The notes under the pieces are model-generated. The model was not told the origin of the DNA, searched no databases, and saw nothing but the letters and a program-made list of their open reading frames with translations. The position numbers and the translations under genes were made by a program. DNA of 64,000 nucleotides from Muribaculaceae bacterium (lineage in GTDB: Bacteria > Bacteroidota > Bacteroidia > Bacteroidales > Muribaculaceae): contig JAGASI010000018.1 in NCBI GenBank assembly GCA_017621845.1, positions 1 to 64,000 on the forward strand, written 5' to 3'. The first letter of the stretch is position 1. Every line of letters starts with the position of its first letter. This document shows positions 9,103 through 17,965 of this stretch, piece by piece.

Positions 9103-10503
9103 TTGAGCAACGTCAACAAGAACATAGTCAAGATTATCAGCGCTTTCACGGGTGTCAAGATGCTCAACATCTTGTGCACCCTTGTGCGTAACAAACTGAT
9201 GGCAGTGGTAGTGGGGCCTGCCGGCATGGGTCTGGCCCTGATATATAACTCGGTATTGGAGATGATAGGCAACACCTCCCAGCTCAACCTCGACCAGAGC
9301 GCCGTGCGAGAGGTTACCTCGGGCAACAGCGCGCGTCATCGTGCCGACGTGGTCACCATCGTGCGCCGTTGGACGCTGTGGTTAGGGATGGTAGGGATGA
9401 TAGCGGTGTGCCTGCTGTCACCGGCGCTGAGTTATTGGAGTTTTGGCGACACTGACAAGTGGTGGACCTTCTGCCTGCTGTCGCCGATACCGTTGTTCAC
9501 GGCTCTCAACGGTGGCCGGCAGTCACTACTGCAAGGTTTAGGGTACCTCAAGACCCTTGCCAAGGCCTCAGCCACCGGCATTGCCGTTGCCACTGCTGTT
9601 GCCGTGGTACTGATACTTACCTTGGGCATCAATTCTATCATACCCATCATCTTCACCTATGGCGCTTGTACCCTCGCCTCCACCATACTGTTCACACCTC
9701 GGCTGGCAAGCACTCGCATGTCGGCCCGCGAGGTCTGGCAACGCGGACGCGGCATGGTCAGATTAGGAGCACTCATCACAGCATCCTACCTCGTCTCTCA
9801 GGCTGCCAACTATATCTTCATCCTATACCTCAAGAATACGGGCGACCTTGACACAGTGGGACTATACCAGTCGGGATATGCCCTGGTGGCCACATACGTG
9901 GGTACGCTGCTGGTGGGGGTGTGGGTAGAATATTTTCCACGTGTAGGACGAGCCTCCCACTCGCGGCACAGTACCTCGGTGATTGTCTCCAATCAGATAG
10001 GACTCACCGTTACTCTATGTCTCCCGCTGGTACTACTGTTCATCGGACTTGACCGCGTTGTAGTACAACTACTTTATGCCCCCGAATTTGAAGCAGTAAT
10101 TCCTTATATCACAATCGCCATCGTGGGCGTAATCCTCAGGGTCTTCTCTTTCTGTGTATCATTTGTGATGGTGGCACGTGGCGACGGACGCGCCTATATC
10201 GTCACCGAGAGCATCAGTGGTTTCATAGGCATGACTCTTAACATTCTCGGATACCGATATGGCGGTATGGCGGGCTTGGGTATTTCCTATATCGCGTGGT
10301 ATATTATATATTGCACCATCGGCTGGGTGGTATACCACTACCGCTACCGTCTGACAATTTCCCACGGTCTTATTGCCATGACCTTGGGCTATACCGCCAT
10401 AGGTCTTGTGGCAGTCATTGCCAAGTACTACATCGGCTGGTGGGTCCCGGTCGTCATGGCTGTCGCCTCCCTACCTCTATCCATCAAACGCATCAAGAAA
10501 TAA
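9103..10503 (+). CDS. Wzx-type polysaccharide flippase (MOP superfamily)
   Basis: A 466-residue polytopic membrane protein of the polysaccharide biosynthesis/O-antigen translocase family, which flips undecaprenyl-linked oligosaccharides across the inner membrane. At least a dozen hydrophobic segments run through it, and the N-terminal region with VVGPAGMGLALIYNS is typical of O-antigen flippases. The frame starts at TTG (9103); no ATG lies close by upstream, and this start retains the full first helix. Its 3' end overlaps the convergent glycosyltransferase gene by 27 bp. Confidence 0.88.
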   Translation: MSNVNKNIVKIISAFTGVKMLNILCTLVRNKLMAVVVGPAGMGLALIYNSVLEMIGNTSQLNLDQSAVREVTSGNSARHRADVVTIVRRWTLWLGMVGMIAVCLLSPALSYWSFGDTDKWWTFCLLSPIPLFTALNGGRQSLLQGLGYLKTLAKASATGIAVATAVAVVLILTLGINSIIPIIFTYGACTLASTILFTPRLASTRMSAREVWQRGRGMVRLGALITASYLVSQAANYIFILYLKNTGDLDTVGLYQSGYALVATYVGTLLVGVWVEYFPRVGRASHSRHSTSVIVSNQIGLTVTLCLPLVLLFIGLDRVVVQLLYAPEFEAVIPYITIAIVGVILRVFSFCVSFVMVARGDGRAYIVTESISGFIGMTLNILGYRYGGMAGLGISYIAWYIIYCTIGWVVYHYRYRLTISHGLIAMTLGYTAIGLVAVIAKYYIGWWVPVVMAVASLPLSIKRIKK

Positions 10504-11274
10504 CAGCTCGCGATGATACCGGATGGCATAACGTCGTCCCTGAAGCATATACTTGATGTTTTTAAAGAAGCCGAGTCCCTTGACCCGGGCGGCGACATAT
10601 ATGATATGCAACAGTGACGTGCAAGGATAGACCATATGTAGCACCCCACCGCGTCCACGCAGTACACCGGGTGTCTGGCGACGGTCGCCGGTCGATTCTC
10701 CGGGATGGGCCGTAGCTGTCACCGGGAGATACACACCCCTGAGGCCTCGACTGACCATCTGATAATAAAACAGGTCATCCTCTCCCGATTTCAGGAAAGG
10801 TGCCCCGACACCGGCAAGGACACTGAATCGTATAGTGTCTATGGCACGTCGTCTGATAACCATGCTGTACATAGTAAAATATCTCATCTTACCATCACAA
10901 AGATCGAGACAACGTTCAGAACCGGTATCATGACTATTAGAGCGACAATTAAAGGCCACATAGTCAAGCTCAGGGTCAGCATCAAGATAATTCAGGACCT
11001 TGTACAACGCCTCGGGGCGCAACTCTATATCATCGTCTATAAACATCACGATCGTGGCCGATGAAGCTGACAAGAGCACATTGCGGTTGACACTCAGCCC
11101 ACGGTCTTCGCCCCACATCAAGCTTACATCTTCGCGCCGGAGCGACTCGGGCACGTCTCCATGCGCTCCTTGACATCTGACCACATACCTCACCCCCTCG
11201 AGACGCGGCAACGACATATGTGCCACCCGCCCAAGATTATCGACTGTAGGTATAAGTATCTCGACATCAAGCAT
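10477..11274 (-). CDS. Family 2 glycosyltransferase
   Basis: 265 residues with a GT-A fold pattern: an N-terminal beta strand (DVEILIPTVDN), a nucleotide-binding region, the metal-binding DxD-type motif in FIDDDIEL, and GEDDLFYYQMVSRG, the ED motif that carries the catalytic base. No transmembrane segments except a weak one near the C-terminus. It probably transfers a sugar in surface polysaccharide synthesis, in keeping with the flippase next door. The frame is open 18 codons further upstream, but the ATG at 11274 fits the domain. Convergent with and overlapping the flippase. Confidence 0.85.
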   Translation of the reverse strand: MLDVEILIPTVDNLGRVAHMSLPRLEGVRYVVRCQGAHGDVPESLRREDVSLMWGEDRGLSVNRNVLLSASSATIVMFIDDDIELRPEALYKVLNYLDADPELDYVAFNCRSNSHDTGSERCLDLCDGKMRYFTMYSMVIRRRAIDTIRFSVLAGVGAPFLKSGEDDLFYYQMVSRGLRGVYLPVTATAHPGESTGDRRQTPGVLRGRGGVLHMVYPCTSLLHIIYVAARVKGLGFFKNIKYMLQGRRYAIRYHRELLFLDAFDG

Positions 11275-11434
11275 TGCCACAAAGATAACAATTTTTTTAT
11301 ATATTACAGCAACTACCCCTCGCGACATTCCCTCGCGACATCGAGAGATATCGAGATTAGATTATACTGATATTATACTCTCCCGGAATACCGGAATACC
11401 GGTTAACCTACATCCCGACTCACCAGTGAGAGAA

Positions 11435-11707
11435 TTACTTCTTTTTCTTGAAATAGTCGTTATATACCTTGATACCGAATATAATGGCCGAGCAAATGAA
11501 GGTAATGGTGTTGGTGACCCATAGCGGCCAATTACCCATCATCACACCCTGGATAATAAAAAACAGTGAGCCGAGACCCATCATACAGAAGGTTGCCATA
11601 GCGATACCATCGGTATCACGGGTGCGGATAGTGGTGATTGCCTGGGGCGCATAGCCCAGAATCATACAGATGGCTGCCAATGAGCCAAAAAGTGTTATTA
11701 AATCCAT
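11435..11707 (-). CDS. SemiSWEET sugar transporter (PQ-loop/MtN3 family)
   Basis: A 90-residue protein with three predicted transmembrane helices, the size of bacterial SemiSWEETs, which dimerise to carry mono- or disaccharides down a gradient. The PQ-loop motif GYAPQAI lies in helix 1, RTRDTDGIA in the loop after it, and a Lys-rich tail ends the protein. It is a single-gene unit; the substrate cannot be told from sequence. Confidence 0.9.
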   Translation of the reverse strand: MDLITLFGSLAAICMILGYAPQAITTIRTRDTDGIAMATFCMMGLGSLFFIIQGVMMGNWPLWVTNTITFICSAIIFGIKVYNDYFKKKK

Positions 11708-11842
11708 AATTATATTTTATTAAAATTTAAATAGCGGACAACATCCTCCCTTCCGATAATCTCGACATCTTCTCGATTGTACACCCGATGTTTTCTCGAT
11801 AATATTCTCGCCATCTCGTTGTCCATGTTTTTAAGAAAATCA

Positions 11843-11873
11843 GAGGGCGGCGCTCATTGTGAGCGTCGCCCTC
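11843..11873 (-). terminator. Rho-independent terminator after the secreted protein gene
   Basis: Fourteen-bp arms (11843-11856 and 11860-11873) with one G-T pair and a TTG loop, followed on the - strand by a T-rich stretch. It ends the 11977-13836 transcript. Confidence 0.75.
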
Positions 11874-11976
11874 ATAGTACGTATTGTGTGTCACGGGTCG
11901 GTGGGTAAGGGGAGGGGTGCAGGCTTACACGCCAACCGGGGTCTCATCGACCCGACACTTTATGTCTTGATGTTAA

Positions 11977-13836
11977 TTACTTAACGATAACCTTAGTGGC
12001 CTTGCCACCGGCAACCTTAACGTAAACACCGCCCTGGAGGTTAGCAGCGTCAACTTCTACACCCTGGAGGTTGTAGTAGGTAGCGGGAGCGTTCTCGTCA
12101 ACTACGATGGTATCAACGGCCTGATTGCCTGACAATACCTCGAAGTAGCTATTAACGTCTGAGTCACCGCTATGATATAATTTGAATGTTACATTGCCAA
12201 GACCGGGACCGGCTGTGATGTTGGTGTTAGAACCGGGAGCAAGCTCGATACGGGGACCTACAACAGCGGTAGAGTTTTCACCGGCAGCACCCATATTGAT
12301 TGTTGTCCAGTCATCGGTAGCAAATTTGAATACACCTGTAATTTCACCGGGAATATAGAGGGCATATACACGGAATGTACCTTCGACGCCTACACAAGAA
12401 AATTTGTGATTGGCAAGCATAATTGCGTGGTCTTCATCGTTACCCCAGTTGTTGATGTCACCACGGAGGTAGATTTCATACTCCTGAGGAGCGGCAGCTG
12501 CGTCTTTTTCACCCTCGAGCTTGATAGTCTGAGCAGTGAGGTCTACAATGACTTTGTAAGTACCGTTGGCAGCGATAGAGAGGTTGGTGTTGGTATTCCA
12601 AGCGGGGTCGATAGCAACAGCTTCGTTGAGAACGAGGTTGGCACCAATCACACCGGCATTGAATGTATCCCAATCGCCCTTGGCGGTAGAAATCTTGAAA
12701 GATTTACCTGCGGTCTGATGACCGAAGTCATAGGTGTAAACACCATTGGCAAATGTAAATTCAACAGCGTTTTCGGGAGACCATCCGGCAGGAGTAGCGT
12801 CACCAACGATATAGAGAGGATCGGCTTGCTCAGTGGAAAGTGATACAGTCCACATGGCGGCACGCTGACTTTTACCTGAAGTAAACCATTGGTATACGTT
12901 ATATGTGTTGTCATCAACTTTCTCTACGTTGTAGCTACCAAAGTTCTGGCTACCGTCACCGGCATCAGCATTTTCATCGGTATAAATAATATTGCCTTCA
13001 ACGTCAGCGATGAGGAATTTAGACTCATAGTTCTGAGCGACCTTGCAGGGCTGAATTTGATAGTCAACACCACCGAGGTTGAATACGTCAAAACCTTCCT
13101 GAGTGCCTGCTCCGGCAGGTTTTACAAAAGTAGCCCATTCCGAGCCATTATAGTAGAAAACAGACTGTGAGTTACGGTTACGAGCGGCATAAGCCGAGCA
13201 AGCATCATCACCGAGACCGGCTGTGGTCTCGAAGTCATACATGGGCTGGAAAATAGATGAAGTGTTTACTGCGAGATCAGCAGGCTTTTCAATAGAATAG
13301 TAATCACAACCGTCAAGTGTAGCCTGTGCACCATTGGCAACATAAATCATAGCCACTTGAGAGGCACCGTTACATCCAAGGTAGAAGATACCACCTGCCT
13401 CACTCATAACGTCACCGATAACGCGACCTACCTGGTCAACACGAGCGGCTTCAACGCCTTCGGGCATAGTCAGTGTAAGCTCTTTTTGTTCACCGGAGGG
13501 TGTGATAATCACCCAGTTTGTAGCAGAAGTAGCACCGGGGAAACCTTTATTTACGAGAAGGTTACCGGCTTCATCACAAGTGATACCGGTACCAATGCCT
13601 GCAACTGCTGCATATTCGGTAGCGCCGTTGGCATCTACTACCATTACTTTACCGGAGCCCTTTTCATTGAAAAATACCTTGCCACCGTGACCGATACCGA
13701 AACGTGTATCGTTTTTGTTATAACCGGTAAGGTCTTTTGACCACTGCAATTTTACTGTGGGAGCATCTTGGGCAACCATTGAGCCGGCCATCATGATGGC
13801 GGCGCCCATGGCGAGATTGCGTAAAGATAATTTCAT
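11977..13836 (-). CDS. Secreted protein with SusE/SusF-like segments and sorting tail, 619 aa
   Basis: Signal peptide with a hydrophobic stretch up to about residue 22. Residues 25-340 are beta-rich with short repeats that may form a propeller or similar fold. From about 345 there are two segments resembling SusE/SusF starch-binding modules: PLYIVGDATPAGWSPENA and YEIYLRGDINNWGNDEDHA. The C-terminus (YYNLQGVEV, then GGVYVKVAGGKATKVIVK) is a Por/T9SS type A-like sorting domain. I infer a secreted or surface glycan-binding protein; no glycoside hydrolase domain is evident. It has its own promoter and terminator. Confidence 0.7.
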   Translation of the reverse strand: MKLSLRNLAMGAAIMMAGSMVAQDAPTVKLQWSKDLTGYNKNDTRFGIGHGGKVFFNEKGSGKVMVVDANGATEYAAVAGIGTGITCDEAGNLLVNKGFPGATSATNWVIITPSGEQKELTLTMPEGVEAARVDQVGRVIGDVMSEAGGIFYLGCNGASQVAMIYVANGAQATLDGCDYYSIEKPADLAVNTSSIFQPMYDFETTAGLGDDACSAYAARNRNSQSVFYYNGSEWATFVKPAGAGTQEGFDVFNLGGVDYQIQPCKVAQNYESKFLIADVEGNIIYTDENADAGDGSQNFGSYNVEKVDDNTYNVYQWFTSGKSQRAAMWTVSLSTEQADPLYIVGDATPAGWSPENAVEFTFANGVYTYDFGHQTAGKSFKISTAKGDWDTFNAGVIGANLVLNEAVAIDPAWNTNTNLSIAANGTYKVIVDLTAQTIKLEGEKDAAAAPQEYEIYLRGDINNWGNDEDHAIMLANHKFSCVGVEGTFRVYALYIPGEITGVFKFATDDWTTINMGAAGENSTAVVGPRIELAPGSNTNITAGPGLGNVTFKLYHSGDSDVNSYFEVLSGNQAVDTIVVDENAPATYYNLQGVEVDAANLQGGVYVKVAGGKATKVIVK

Positions 13837-14040
13837 AAAATGATTGAATTAGTTAATAAATAGGATATATTGTTTGTTAATTTATTTCATGGTCTTGGAA
13901 GTCGTGACTTCTCTTTATTTTCATGGATAAGTAAGCGCGACGGCCGGGAAGCCATCTATAATCTGCAACACGTGTCTTTTTATCTATATTACTTAAACAT
14001 ACTTTCAGGCATTAGATAAGGCATACACGTATTTATGGGT

Positions 14041-14048
14041 CAAAGTTA
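14041..14048 (-). promoter_or_regulatory. Candidate -7 box in the 13837-14247 gap
   Basis: Reads TAACTTTG on the - strand, about 205 nt before the secreted-protein ATG, implying a long leader. No convincing -33 box. The 411-bp gap is otherwise AT-rich and shows no gene. Confidence 0.4.
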
Positions 14049-14247
14049 AGCCATAAAGTTTAATTTTGTTCTAATTAATAAGTTAAAAAAGCGCGTGTTA
14101 ACATACTTTAACCAAAGCACTCCATCCACGAGTGAAAAGTTCTCGGTAAATTCGCGATAGAAATCGATTGCCCGAGTATTCATGTTGTTGAAAAATCGAG
14201 CGGTCGCTCAAGATTGTACCCCATCCAATATCATACAGACCTACATC

Positions 14248-15585
14248 ATGCAAGAAACCAATCTCTTGAGCGCTCGTGAGCGCGCCGATATTATCAATCT
14301 TATCAAACGCGAGGTTGTACCCGCCACAGGATGTACCGAGCCGGTAGCCGTAGCCCTGGCCGTGGCCCGAGCCATGGAAATCGTCCCTGAGGATTATTTC
14401 ATGGCGACTCCCGCCGGACGCCCATTTTCTATCAAGGTATCGCTCAGTGGCAATATGATTAAAAATGCCATGGGTGTAGGTATCCCCGGCACGGGCATGA
14501 CAGGACTGCCTATAGCCATAGCGCTTGGAGCGACAATCGCCGACTCATCACGCGGTCTTGACATCCTCTCGTCGGTAACACCTCTCATCGTAGAGCGTGC
14601 CCGCCAGGCATGGCTTGGTGACAGCGATGCTATAGAGGTGAAACTCGAGCAAGGTCCCTGTGACAAGCTATATATAGATGCTCGCGTGATGTTCATGAAT
14701 AAATGTGTAGGACGTGCTGTCATCAGCGGCAACCACACCAACATCGTCCTCGTCGAGAGCGATGGCAAAATCATCATTGACAAGACCACCGCTACAGCCA
14801 ATGACGAGACTGCGTCACATGACCCCGAGCTGACCATGGCTCGAGTATGGGACCTGGCCATGAACACGCCGGTCGAGGATCTGAAATTTATACTCGAGGC
14901 TCGACGCCTGAACAAGTATGTCGCCGAACAAGCCATGATTGGCGAATATGGACATCGCGTGGGGCGCACCCTCCACTGTGCCCGCCAACGCGCCGTAATG
15001 GGAGACAGCGTATTCTCGCGCATCCTGTCCTACACCTCGGCGGCCTGTGACGCACGTATGGGTGGCGCCCCATACACCGTCATGTCCAACTCGGGAAGTG
15101 GCAACCAAGGTATCGCCGCCACAATACCCGTGGTGGTATATGCCGAGGAAACATATGCCGACGAGGCCACTACCATACGCGCTCTCACACTCAGCCACCT
15201 CACCGCCATTTATATCAAGCAGAGCCTCGGCCGACTTTCAGCCTTGTGTGGATGTGTAGTGGCTGCTACCGGCTCGGCCGCCGCGATATGTTACCTCATG
15301 GGGGGTGACTATGATAAAGTGTGTGGAACAGTCAAAAACATGGTAGCCAATATAACCGGCATGATATGTGACGGCGCCAAGCCCTCGTGTGCGCTGAAGC
15401 TCACCAGTGGCGTCTCAACGGCCGTATTGTCGGCAATGGTAGCTATGGAGGGACAGACCGTAGGTTCGCTCGAGGGTATCGTCGATGATGACGTCGACCG
15501 CACTGTCCACAACCTTACCCTCATTGGTCGTGAAGCAATGAATGTCACCGACCAATATATACTCAATATCATGACATCAAAATAG
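14248..15585 (+). CDS. L-cysteine desulfidase / serine dehydratase alpha-like protein (UPF0597)
   Basis: 445 residues of the UPF0597 family, which includes L-cysteine desulfidase (CyuA/YhaM). Known members use an oxygen-labile [4Fe-4S] cluster to split L-cysteine into pyruvate, sulfide and ammonia. Conserved cysteines are visible in ATGCTEP near the N-terminus and in the C-terminal region (CGCVVAATGSAAAICYLMGG, MICDGAKPSCALK). The frame opens upstream at 14182, but the ATG at 14248 starts the homologous region. The gene abuts the rRNA methyltransferase, stop TAG directly followed by ATG. Confidence 0.88.
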   Translation: MQETNLLSARERADIINLIKREVVPATGCTEPVAVALAVARAMEIVPEDYFMATPAGRPFSIKVSLSGNMIKNAMGVGIPGTGMTGLPIAIALGATIADSSRGLDILSSVTPLIVERARQAWLGDSDAIEVKLEQGPCDKLYIDARVMFMNKCVGRAVISGNHTNIVLVESDGKIIIDKTTATANDETASHDPELTMARVWDLAMNTPVEDLKFILEARRLNKYVAEQAMIGEYGHRVGRTLHCARQRAVMGDSVFSRILSYTSAACDARMGGAPYTVMSNSGSGNQGIAATIPVVVYAEETYADEATTIRALTLSHLTAIYIKQSLGRLSALCGCVVAATGSAAAICYLMGGDYDKVCGTVKNMVANITGMICDGAKPSCALKLTSGVSTAVLSAMVAMEGQTVGSLEGIVDDDVDRTVHNLTLIGREAMNVTDQYILNIMTSK

Positions 15586-17097
15586 ATGGCCCGCAATAAA
15601 AAGAAACTTAGAAATTCCACCATCTCGACGCCTCGATGCTCCGATAGCTCAAAGGCTCAATGTCTCGAGTCATTGAAACTTCAAAGCTTCGATGACTCAC
15701 CGGCACTCCCCGAGGCTTTTGTCGAGCGTTGCCGCCAACACCCGGCGACTGCCGACCTTCCCGAGGTATTGCTTAACACACCCCCCGAGATATCAATAAG
15801 ATACAACCGTCTTAAAGGAGTTACACCCACAGCCGGTGCCGACATCGTGCCATGGTGGTCCTTGGGATGCTATCTCGATGAGCGTCCGGCGTTTACCTTT
15901 GACCCGGCCTTGCATCAGGGATTGTATTATGTCCAGGATGCCTCGTCGATGTTTTTAGCCAATATAGTAAGCCGGTTGAGCCGTGACATGGTAGCCCCTG
16001 TCTATCTCGATGCTTGTGCCGCTCCGGGCGGCAAAACCACGGCGGCCATCGACGCCCTGCCCGAGACAGCATTGGTTGTGGCCAATGAGTATGACCCGAA
16101 ACGGGCTTCGGCTCTTGTCGAAAACATACGCCGCTGGGGATCAGCCTCGGTATTGGTGACCCGTGGTGACACTGCCCGCTTCAGACACTGTGAACATATG
16201 TTTGACATCATCGCCACCGACGTGCCATGTTCAGGTGAAGGCATGATGCGCAAAGAACCACGCGCTGTCTCCCAATGGTCGCCTCACCTGATTGAGTCAT
16301 GCGCCACACTCCAGCGGGAAATCGTATCCAACGTATGGCCGGCGGTCAAACCCGGCGGATACCTCATTTACAGCACCTGCACTTTCAATCTCGATGAAAA
16401 CGAGCACAACCTGCAGTGGATAGTCAACACTCTTGGCGCTATACCGGTAGATTTGGAACTCGACGGTCAGTCAGGTATCACAGGAGCCTTGGAAGGATGC
16501 CTGCCATGCTATCATTTCATACCTGGTCAAGTCCGTGGCGAGGGCCTGTTCATAGCCGTACTGAGAAAACCCGGCAACAGCCAATCATCCCATGACACCA
16601 CGGCCAAGCCCACCAAACGTCTTTCCAAGAGCAAGTCAATGCCCGCCAGCCTCACCACTGCCCAAATCTCAGCATTGAATAACATGCTCACGGGAGATTA
16701 CACCTATGAATTAGGGTCAGACGGCAATATTATCGCCCTGCCATCGCGTCATGCCATGACTATGAACTCTCTTGCCGACACACTCGGCGGGGTCATCCTC
16801 AAGGGCCTCAACATCGCCACCCTCAAGGGTCGCGACATCATCCCCACCTATGACCTTGCACGAGCCATCGATTACAATCCCGAGGCTCTCCCGCGTGTCG
16901 ACATTGACCGAGACACAGCCCTCGACTACTTGAGACGCCTCGGCATCACCATCCCCAACGCGCCTCTCGGCCCCGTGATGCTCTGGTACAACAACCATCC
17001 CCTTGGCCCGGTCAAAAACCTCGGCACCCGAGCCAACAACCTCCTTCCCGCCCCAGACCGCATCCTCTCATCTCCACCGCCTAAGAGCCGGATATAA
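15586..17097 (+). CDS. RsmB/NOP-family 16S rRNA m5C methyltransferase (RsmF-like)
   Basis: 503 residues with the NOL1/NOP2/Sun catalytic core: DACAAPGGKT (SAM binding), DVPCSGEGMMRK and YSTCTFNLDENEHN holding the two active-site cysteines. A C-terminal domain with a PUA/RsmF-like end (residues about 350-495) suggests the YebU/RsmF subgroup, which methylates cytosines in 16S rRNA. An odd feature is the first 45 residues: low-complexity, Ser-rich, encoded by degenerate short repeats such as CTCGA and TCGATG, and not part of the usual domain. The true start could be later. It immediately follows the cysteine desulfidase-like gene. Confidence 0.9.
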   Translation: MARNKKKLRNSTISTPRCSDSSKAQCLESLKLQSFDDSPALPEAFVERCRQHPATADLPEVLLNTPPEISIRYNRLKGVTPTAGADIVPWWSLGCYLDERPAFTFDPALHQGLYYVQDASSMFLANIVSRLSRDMVAPVYLDACAAPGGKTTAAIDALPETALVVANEYDPKRASALVENIRRWGSASVLVTRGDTARFRHCEHMFDIIATDVPCSGEGMMRKEPRAVSQWSPHLIESCATLQREIVSNVWPAVKPGGYLIYSTCTFNLDENEHNLQWIVNTLGAIPVDLELDGQSGITGALEGCLPCYHFIPGQVRGEGLFIAVLRKPGNSQSSHDTTAKPTKRLSKSKSMPASLTTAQISALNNMLTGDYTYELGSDGNIIALPSRHAMTMNSLADTLGGVILKGLNIATLKGRDIIPTYDLARAIDYNPEALPRVDIDRDTALDYLRRLGITIPNAPLGPVMLWYNNHPLGPVKNLGTRANNLLPAPDRILSSPPPKSRI

Positions 17098-17133
17098 CAA
17101 TAGCGCGGACCGTTATCGGCCCGCGCTATTGTT
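17096..17133. terminator. Bidirectional hairpin between methyltransferase and sdhB
   Basis: Perfect 13-bp arms (17096-17108 and 17121-17133), with a further CCG/CGG pairing inside the loop. Convergent genes flank it. No T run, so it may act through structure alone. Confidence 0.7.
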
Positions 17134-17179
17134 GGATTATATCGGGGAGGCCGTGCGGACCTCCCGGATGTCAGGGGGG

Positions 17180-17935
17180 TTATTCTTTGAACTTAGCCTT
17201 GAGGAACTCGCGGTTGAGGCGGGCGATGTTGCTCAGAGGAATGTTCTTGGGACATTCGGCGGCACAGGCACCGGTGTTGGTGCAGTTGCCGAAGCCGAGC
17301 TCGTCCATCTTCTTGACCATGGCACGGGCACGGCGGGCACGCTCAACCTGGCCCTGGGGCAGGAGGGCAAATTGGCTTACCTTGGCCGAGACAAAGAGCA
17401 TGGCCGAGCCATTCTTACATGCGGCAACACAGGCACCACAGCCGATACATGTGGCTGAGTCCATGGCAACGTCGGCAACCTCCTTGGAAATCGGTGTCGA
17501 ATTGGCATCGGGTGCGCCACCACAGTTGAACGACACATAGCCACCGGCCTGTTGTATCTGGTCAAATGCGTTACGCTGTACCATGAGGTCACGGATTACC
17601 GGGAATGCGGCCGAGCGCCAGGGCTCGATGGTGATGACATCTCCATCGTTGAATTTGCGCATGTGTAACTGGCAGGTTGTGATACCCTGTACAGGACCGT
17701 GGGGGTGTCCGTTGATATACAGTGAGCACATACCGCAGATACCCTCGCGGCAGTCATTATCAAACACTACAGGCTCCTCGCCACGCTCTACCAACAGCTG
17801 GTTGAGCATATCAAGCATTTCGAGGAATGAGCTGTCGGTAGACACTCCGTCGAGATGATATTTGACGAACTGACCCTGTTCTTTGGGACCACGTTGGCGC
17901 CAAATGCGGAGATTTACGCTTATTGTTTTTTCCAT
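17180..17935 (-). CDS. sdhB: Succinate dehydrogenase/fumarate reductase iron-sulfur subunit
   Basis: 251 residues carrying the three Fe-S clusters between flavin and haem. The N-terminal ferredoxin domain has [15 protein letters not shown] and the later Cys of the [2Fe-2S] site; the C-terminal domain has [11 protein letters not shown] and [16 protein letters not shown] for the [4Fe-4S] and [3Fe-4S] clusters. In Bacteroidales this complex works as fumarate reductase in the pathway to succinate and propionate. Last gene of a three-gene operon after sdhA, 30 bp away. Confidence 0.96.
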   Translation of the reverse strand: MEKTISVNLRIWRQRGPKEQGQFVKYHLDGVSTDSSFLEMLDMLNQLLVERGEEPVVFDNDCREGICGMCSLYINGHPHGPVQGITTCQLHMRKFNDGDVITIEPWRSAAFPVIRDLMVQRNAFDQIQQAGGYVSFNCGGAPDANSTPISKEVADVAMDSATCIGCGACVAACKNGSAMLFVSAKVSQFALLPQGQVERARRARAMVKKMDELGFGNCTNTGACAAECPKNIPLSNIARLNREFLKAKFKE

Positions 17936-17965
17936 TTTCTTTATAAGTTAAGAGTTGAACAGGGA

